In this document: positions 59,245-64,000 of the stretch, piece after piece
Layout of the letters: each line of letters starts with the position of its first letter
How positions within the stretch are numbered: the first letter of the stretch is position 1
DNA from: Parietaria judaica
Lineage: Eukaryota; Streptophyta; Magnoliopsida; Rosales; Urticaceae
Assembly: GCA_954871525.1 (NCBI GenBank)
Contig: OX940863.1
Location: forward strand, 26,734,001 to 26,798,000
Reading direction: 5' to 3'
Length of the DNA stretch: 64,000 nt
Program-made: the position numbers and the translations under genes
The notes under the pieces: generated by a model
The model's database searches: none
Seen by the model: the letters and a program-made list of their open reading frames with translations, nothing else
Told to the model about the DNA's origin: nothing

Positions 59245-60112
59245 TGTTGAGGTCGGATTTGGTCAAATCCCCCTCAACACTTTTCGTGTCGTTTTTCCCA
59301 CAAACGACATGAAAAGCAGCAAAGAAGTTCATCGCTCGAGGGCCCATCCCCGATGAGGATTATCCCCGAGGAAGTTCATCGTTCGAGGGCCCATCCCCGA
59401 TGAGGATTATCCCCGAGGAAGTTCATCGCTCGAGGGCCCATCCCCGATGAGGATTATCCCCGAGGAAGTTAAACTGCGAGAAAGCACGGCCACACAGAAG
59501 CGAGTTGCGATAAAGCGGCCCATCACGCTCGTCTCGAGGAACTTCGTCATGATGATCAGCGCAGGGCCCAATGACGGCTGAAGAGATGTGCATTTAATGA
59601 AGCTTACCTACCCGATATGAAGCGTCAGCGACGAAGCGCAGGGCCCAATGACGGCTGAAGAGATGTGCATTTAATGCAGCCCACCTACCCAAAATGACAG
59701 TCTGCTCGGATGCGATATAAAGCAGAAATCTGCCCTGCTTTCCCAAAAAAAGGACTTGAGGAAACGAATGATGAAAGGAGAAAGCCGAGAAGAGGACAAA
59801 AGGAAAACTCTATAAAAGGCAAGAGAAGCCTCATAGAAGAGGGGGAGAAAAACTAGTTCTTAGAGAAAGAAACGCCAATCTTAAAGAGTCCTTTGTATTT
59901 TTGAGTACCGATCTATTGTAATCTGATTATATTGAGATTAGAGAGCGTCGTCGTATATTTGTTCATCATACTTCGAATGTCCAGCTAATAAACGGGAGAA
60001 ACCGAGTCCTTTTGGGAATATAATAAATCAGGAATATTCGTGTTCATATTATTATTGTGTTCATTTGATTATTCTTGTGACTGGAAAAGGGCGGTGAAAA
60101 TCGCCCTCTACA
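59245..60112 (+). mobile_element. Solo LTR nested in the hAT element (868 bp)
   Basis: It runs TGTTGAGGTCGG to AATCGCCCTCTACA and is flanked by a perfect 5-bp duplication ATTAT (59240-59244, 60113-60117). CTATAAAAGGC at about 59810 is the TATA box. The U5 region shares AGCTAATAAACGG and the TCGCCCTC end with the LTR at 1-192. U3 carries the tandem repeats at 59324-59464 and 59561-59690. Confidence 0.94.
59324..59464 (+). repeat. 47-bp tandem repeat, three copies, in LTR U3
   Basis: Units start GAAGTTCATCG at 59324, 59371 and 59418 and are almost identical. A second duplication of about 76 bp, beginning CGCAGGGCCCAATGACGGCT, follows at about 59559 and 59635. Both lie upstream of the TATA box, where LTR enhancers usually sit. 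Confidence 0.93.
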
Positions 60113-60387
60113 ATTATGATTTATGAATGCGTTTTATTTATTAAATAGGTAATTTACAAACTATCTATCATATATATAAATATATGATTGAAATACTTAT
60201 AATATTTTCCGAAATATCCGTCGATATTTCGATCGGTAAGCGATATATCCGTGAAATAATGCGATATTATCGGCAAGCGATATATCTTTTTCTTCGGATT
60301 TATCCATCGGCATGCCCGTCGGCAAGCGATATATCCGTAAAATGGAGAGTGCGAAACGATATCGATATTTAAAACCATGGTTTTAAT

Positions 60388-60990
60388 CATACTGATTAGT
60401 GCCTAATAGAAGTGAAGTGACACGCTAAAGATAGTAAAACTCGGCAATATATAATAATTATAGGCTTTGAATTAACATACTATTAAAGTTTCAGTCTTAT
60501 CTTCAATTATGCTTCACATCCGTTACAAGATGAGTTACAACGAATGTTATCAAGACTTCAGGACTATGATATTATACCAACACAACACATGCGTTCTCAA
60601 AATTAAAATTACGAAAATCGAACCCATTATCTTCGAAAGGATATTCTACCGAGATATATTTCTAATATCGAGCATTAGATTTTACATGATATTGAGAATT
60701 ATCTTCGATCTTTCGATGTTCAAACACAATGAAAGATTTATCTCGATATATGTAAATAATCCCGACCTGACAGGAAGTTTCACAAATCTTTTCCCTGATT
60801 AGTGATAACGTTACGTTTCACATATATTTCGAAAGGTTTTCGGTTATATCATTTTAAACCCCTTAAGTTCTTTTTTAAATAATCTGAAATTGGTTCAAAT
60901 ATAGTTCACGTATTTGCCGTATGTTGTTAATGTTTGAATCATGATACTTAAATATGTTTTTTGCGGTTATATTAATGTAAAAGTGTATAA
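60388..60990. other. Non-coding stretch, nothing firm
   Basis: An ORF of 97 codons at 60509-60802 has no motif, and its AT-rich codon use matches the surroundings, so I do not call it. Confidence 0.4.
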
Positions 60991-60996
60991 AAAGAA

Positions 60997-62099
60997 GGGA
61001 AAATGACAGCATAAGTATCAAAAGTCTTTAAAAAATTGACATTACGTTCTCTTTATTTTTTGGGGTGACAAAAGTTGCTAAACTTTTATTTTAGGCTTAA
61101 TTGCGGCAAAAAGACCCAATCTTTGGTCAAATGCTCTCTTATGTATACAACCTCCGTAAATGGCGGCAAAAGTACCCAAACTTGGCATTTGGTAGTTGAC
61201 CGAGAAAATTTGTCCATGTGGCTATTAGCCTTTGCCATGTGACATGCCACATGGCACTTGACCGCCACGTGGCATGCCACGTAATTATTATTATTTTAAA
61301 TATTTTTTATTAAATTTATTAATTTTATTTATTATAATTTTATTTTATTTATTTTTTTAATAATTTTTTTTAATAATTTTTTCCCAATAATAAAAAATAT
61401 TGAATATTTAAATTTAAAAATTCATTATTGATTATAATTATTTATTTTTAAAAAAGTGAGTAGAACGAAATACAAATCACAGTTCACTTGAACTCTGTTT
61501 CCGATCCGGTTGACTAGTCGGATAAAAATGTTTAATATGTTTAATAATAATAACCAATAAACACATACATATTGTTTAAAAAGTTAAGACATAATTAAAT
61601 ACACACCACTTATTTAAAAAAATAGTAGTCATATTTATATTTAACAAAAAATTGTTTTTATTTGTTTGCATGATATTTTTTTTTTGCTTTTGCATTACAT
61701 AATAATAATTGTTTAATATGTTTTTTTATTTATATATTATTCTTTTTTTAAAAATTGTTATTAAATAATCATATGATTATTATTGTTAAACATATTGGCA
61801 AGAGTTGCTAAAGTTTTATTTTATATCTTCTGTCATGTTTCCGCCCCGAACCGCATCACGTGTAACGTTTTAAAACCTATTCAATAAATCATTTTTAATT
61901 AAAAAATTAAATTGATTTTATCAATAATAAACAATGGTATATTTAATGGGTTTAAAAACGTGACACATGGCGCGGTTCTAGACGAAAATATGACAGAATA
62001 CACAAAATAAGAGTTTGGCAACTTTCGCCTACCAAAAAAAAAAGGGGAACTTAATGACGACTTTTCAAAGACTTTGAGTACTTGTGCCGCTATTTTCCC
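60997..62099. mobile_element. Mutator-like element (TSD imperfect)
   Basis: Left GGGAAAATGACAGCATAAG...AAAGTTGCTAAACTTTTATTTT and right complement GGGAAAATAGCGGCACAAG...AAAGTTGCCAAACTCTTATTTT align for at least 100 bp. Flanking 9-mers TAAAAAGAA and TAAATAATA agree at 6 of 9 positions in AT-rich DNA. The left side contains an additional end-like segment (61098-61290) with GCGGCAAAAAGACCCAATC, related to the element at 51017. No transposase. Confidence 0.62.
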
Positions 62100-62640
62100 T
62101 AAATAATAATAATAATAATAATAATAATATTAAACTTTTATTGCATTCAATTTTGTTTACACAATAATAAACATTACATACTAGAAAATTTTCACGACAT
62201 TCAGTGTATTTACATACTAACTAGACAACTTCTACGCAATCGTTCAAAATCCTATGACGTAAGCGGGATATATTATAAATTTTTACTTTGAGAAGTTCTG
62301 TAAATGGATTATATCTTACACTTTTAAATATTTTTATTTATAGCATTTTTAACTTTCAAATACTTTTAATTAATTGCAAAATACTTTAAATATTAAATAA
62401 TGCCTCACAAATTAATTAAACTATATATATGAAATCGAAAGAATTTTATTTTTGTCAAAAAGAAGGGACTCTCTGTTCCAACTCTGCAACTCATCATGAT
62501 CTTCTCTTTCTTTTTTTCCTACCTCTTTTCTTTTCACGATTGGATTTTCACACACAATTTATTAACAAATTTTATGAAGTTTTCTCAGGTCACGAGGTTT
62601 GAGAAATAGAAAATAAGAGAAGATAGTTGATTGACATTCG
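62100..62640. other. Non-coding stretch
   Basis: AT-rich with (AAT)n at 62104-62130. No gene. Confidence 0.4.
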
Positions 62641-63169
62641 TTCATCATGAAGAAGAGAATAAATCTTGAATTTAAGACCCATGTTCATAATTGATCATTT
62701 TCAAGAAGATGCTAAATCTGTCATTGCATATTTGATCAACATAAACATGCAAGTGGTACACATGGACTTTGTATACAAGCAACGTCCGAATATTCTGGTA
62801 TTTTGATTTCAAAATTCGGATTTAAATTCTGCACATATCTTTAATAACATGGATTTTTGATGCGGGTATTCTTGGAATGAAATAATCGAGATTCCGACAT
62901 TAAGTGACGCAATTTTCAGTCTTTATTTTAGAATATTATGCTATTTATTTTGATTATTAGGTTGCCATTGTTAGTTTATTTGATGATGAGATTTATGGCA
63001 TTTGTTGCCTTATATGTTTAGTTTCATTTATCGTTTTGAATCCCCTATATAAGGGAATGCATTACTTGTAATTCCTTAGTTAATGATGAATTAAAAAATT
63101 GAGTTTTTGCTTGAGAAAGTCGAGTTTTATTTCGCAAATTAAGATGTGTTCTTCGTATTTCTCTCTACA
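62641..63169 (+). mobile_element. 5' LTR of a Gypsy-like element (left end not fixed)
   Basis: CCCCTATATAAGGG at 63043-63056 is a strong TATA box and the LTR ends TTTCTCTCTACA at 63169, directly before the primer-binding site. The LTR start was not identified; the true left end lies somewhere between about 62500 and 62900. Confidence 0.6.
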
Positions 63170-63174
63170 TTAAT

Positions 63175-63186
63175 TGATATTAGAGC
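63175..63186 (+). promoter_or_regulatory. Primer-binding site for initiator tRNA-Met
   Basis: TGATATTAGAGC matches the usual TGGTATCAGAGC at 10 of 12 positions and lies 5 bp after the LTR end, where reverse transcription would be primed. Confidence 0.75.
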
Positions 63187-63275
63187 CACTCGTTTCTATG
63201 TAGAGGCACCGAAGAAGCAAGCCGTTCACGATGCTTTTGTAGAGGATATGGTGAGACGAGCAGAGATTAACGGAT

Positions 63276-63800
63276 TTGGGGCTCAGGTGGAATCAAATGC
63301 AGCAACGATGCCGAGGCAATTCTGACACCGAGGACGACCAAGAAAACCTATTCGAGCATAATTTTGGCTGCTACAGTCACGCGATGCGTCGACGTGAGGC
63401 AGTCCCAAAAGATGCGCGATGGCTAGCGGCGTTCAAGGTGGCTATCCCGGAATACAATGAAACGACGTACGATGAGGCGGAGCACGGCGAGGCCGTGTAC
63501 GACGAATCGTTTTACGGTGAGACAAAGTATGACAAACCCATGAACGATGAGCACGGCGAGCCCGTGTATGACGAGGCGGAGTTCGCCAAAACCGTGTACG
63601 ACGAGGCCGTAGACGGCGACAACGTGTGCGTTGAGCAAGATGAGTCAGTGTATGATGAGACTGGGCTTAAGGAGGCCAAAGATCATGAGAAGCAATTCGA
63701 GAGTGACACGACTATATTTCGTGTTGTTCACAAGTCGTATTTGACTGCAACGGTGAAGGTCAATGTTTTGTGGAGTCCGAGCAACCTTTTCGCGAAGTAA
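63276..63800 (+). pseudogene. Gag-linker-like frame of an LTR retrotransposon
   Basis: This 174-codon frame lies about 100 bp after the primer-binding site. Its middle is an acidic repeat series (YDEAEHGEAVYDES, YDEAEFAKTVYDEAV, QDESVYDETG), then VVHKSYLTATVKVN. YDE-rich linkers followed by VV(R/H)-type residues occur between the capsid/zinc-knuckle and protease regions of many plant Ty3/Gypsy polyproteins, which suggests that identity. No capsid, zinc knuckle or protease signature is readable before the frame stops at 63800, and other-frame coding follows to the window end, so it is probably a deleted copy. A lineage-specific unknown protein is the alternative. Confidence 0.45.
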
Positions 63801-64000
63801 AAAATTCTGGCTCGCTTTGAGAAAGAGGTGAAAGAACCCAAAATTATTTTTCCGTTGAAACCTAAGGAGATGCCCCGAGGAGGACGAACATCGTGATGAA
63901 GTCCACGCGAAGCCAATAAAAAAATGTGCGAAGGAGCCATCCGACGTAGCTATCGCAAACCCACCCCAAGAAATTCGAGGACGAATTTATCAACGCCGAG

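Larger units (their letters stand above)
58527..60379 (+). mobile_element. Non-autonomous hAT (CATGG ends) interrupted by a solo LTR
   Basis: Ends CATGGTTTTAAATATCG and CGATATTTAAAACCATG are exact inverted repeats of 17 bp, flanked by a perfect 8-bp duplication GTTTTAAT (58519-58526, 60380-60387). Without the LTR at 59245-60112 it is about 980 bp. The left part has a leader-like CT/TTTCGCG segment at 58730-58810, as in the autonomous copy. The right part has CGGCAAGCGATATATCC and GAGTGCGAAACGATATCG. No transposase coding remains. Confidence 0.94.

Noticed and set aside
59324..59464. Regular repeats resembling a CRISPR array
   Set aside because: The three 47-bp units are directly adjacent with no variable spacers, lie inside a plant LTR, and the genome is eukaryotic.
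60509..60802. 97-codon open frame
   Set aside because: AT-biased composition equal to the flanks, no domain, no splice context; probably chance.
1..64000. Biosynthetic gene cluster or novel multi-gene system
   Set aside because: Only one intact protein gene and one microRNA gene are present; the rest is transposable elements and fragments, so no multi-gene system is supported.

Overview
This is a stretch of plant nuclear genome, probably from a eudicot. It is AT-rich, gene-poor and packed with transposable elements of types found in flowering plants (hAT, Mutator-like, Ty3/Gypsy-type LTR elements, solo LTRs). The lineage call rests on a canonical MIR166 hairpin, a plant glyoxal-oxidase-like gene, a fragment of a plant isopentenyltransferase and a plant DUF659-type hAT transposase. 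I cannot name the species.

Only two loci look like functional host genes. One is a MIR166 precursor at about 10.97-11.15 kb (+), with recognisable miR166 and miR166* arms. The other is an intronless, intact glyoxal/galactose-oxidase-like gene at 38965-40644 (+, 559 aa), with a signal peptide and the radical-copper catalytic residues in place. Everything else with coding character is a fragment: a broken IPT piece (about 6.0-6.3 kb), two unidentified exon-like pieces (0.4-0.54 kb and 7.07-7.30 kb), a decayed Gypsy gag (22.95-23.91 kb), a gag-like frame at the right edge, and a hAT transposase with three in-frame stops (45.19-48.39 kb).

Layout: 0-10 kb holds the end of an LTR element, small hAT elements, and two mirror-image Pack-type elements carrying different gene fragments. 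10-13 kb holds a perfect-TSD hAT element, MIR166 and a second inverted repeat. 14.8-21 kb has a solo LTR, a hAT element and a GGCC-ended TIR element. 21.4-25.9 kb is a complete but gag-only LTR retrotransposon on the minus strand (TSD ACAAC). 26.07-33.2 kb is a five-element nest: LTR A contains minus-strand solo LTR B, which contains solo LTR C; LTR A also contains a hAT element with another hAT inside. 33.5-36 kb has further LTR material. 36-43 kb contains the oxidase gene, with a foldback MITE upstream and a 0.9-kb palindrome downstream. 44.1-49.7 kb is a hAT element inserted into a deletion derivative of its own family, with both target-site duplications visible. 51-52.4 kb is a Mutator-like element with long TIRs and a 9-bp TSD. 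53.6-57.2 kb has solo LTR B (+) and LTR A (-), the reverse arrangement of the 26-33 kb nest. 58.5-60.4 kb is a hAT element split by a solo LTR. 61-62.1 kb is another Mutator-like element, and 62.6-64 kb is the 5' part of a Gypsy-like element running off the window.

Most element boundaries were fixed by reading terminal motifs and target-site duplications directly (8 bp for hAT, 9 bp for the Mutator-like element, 5 bp for LTRs). No element here has an intact transposition protein. No database search was possible, so family names rest on motif recognition.
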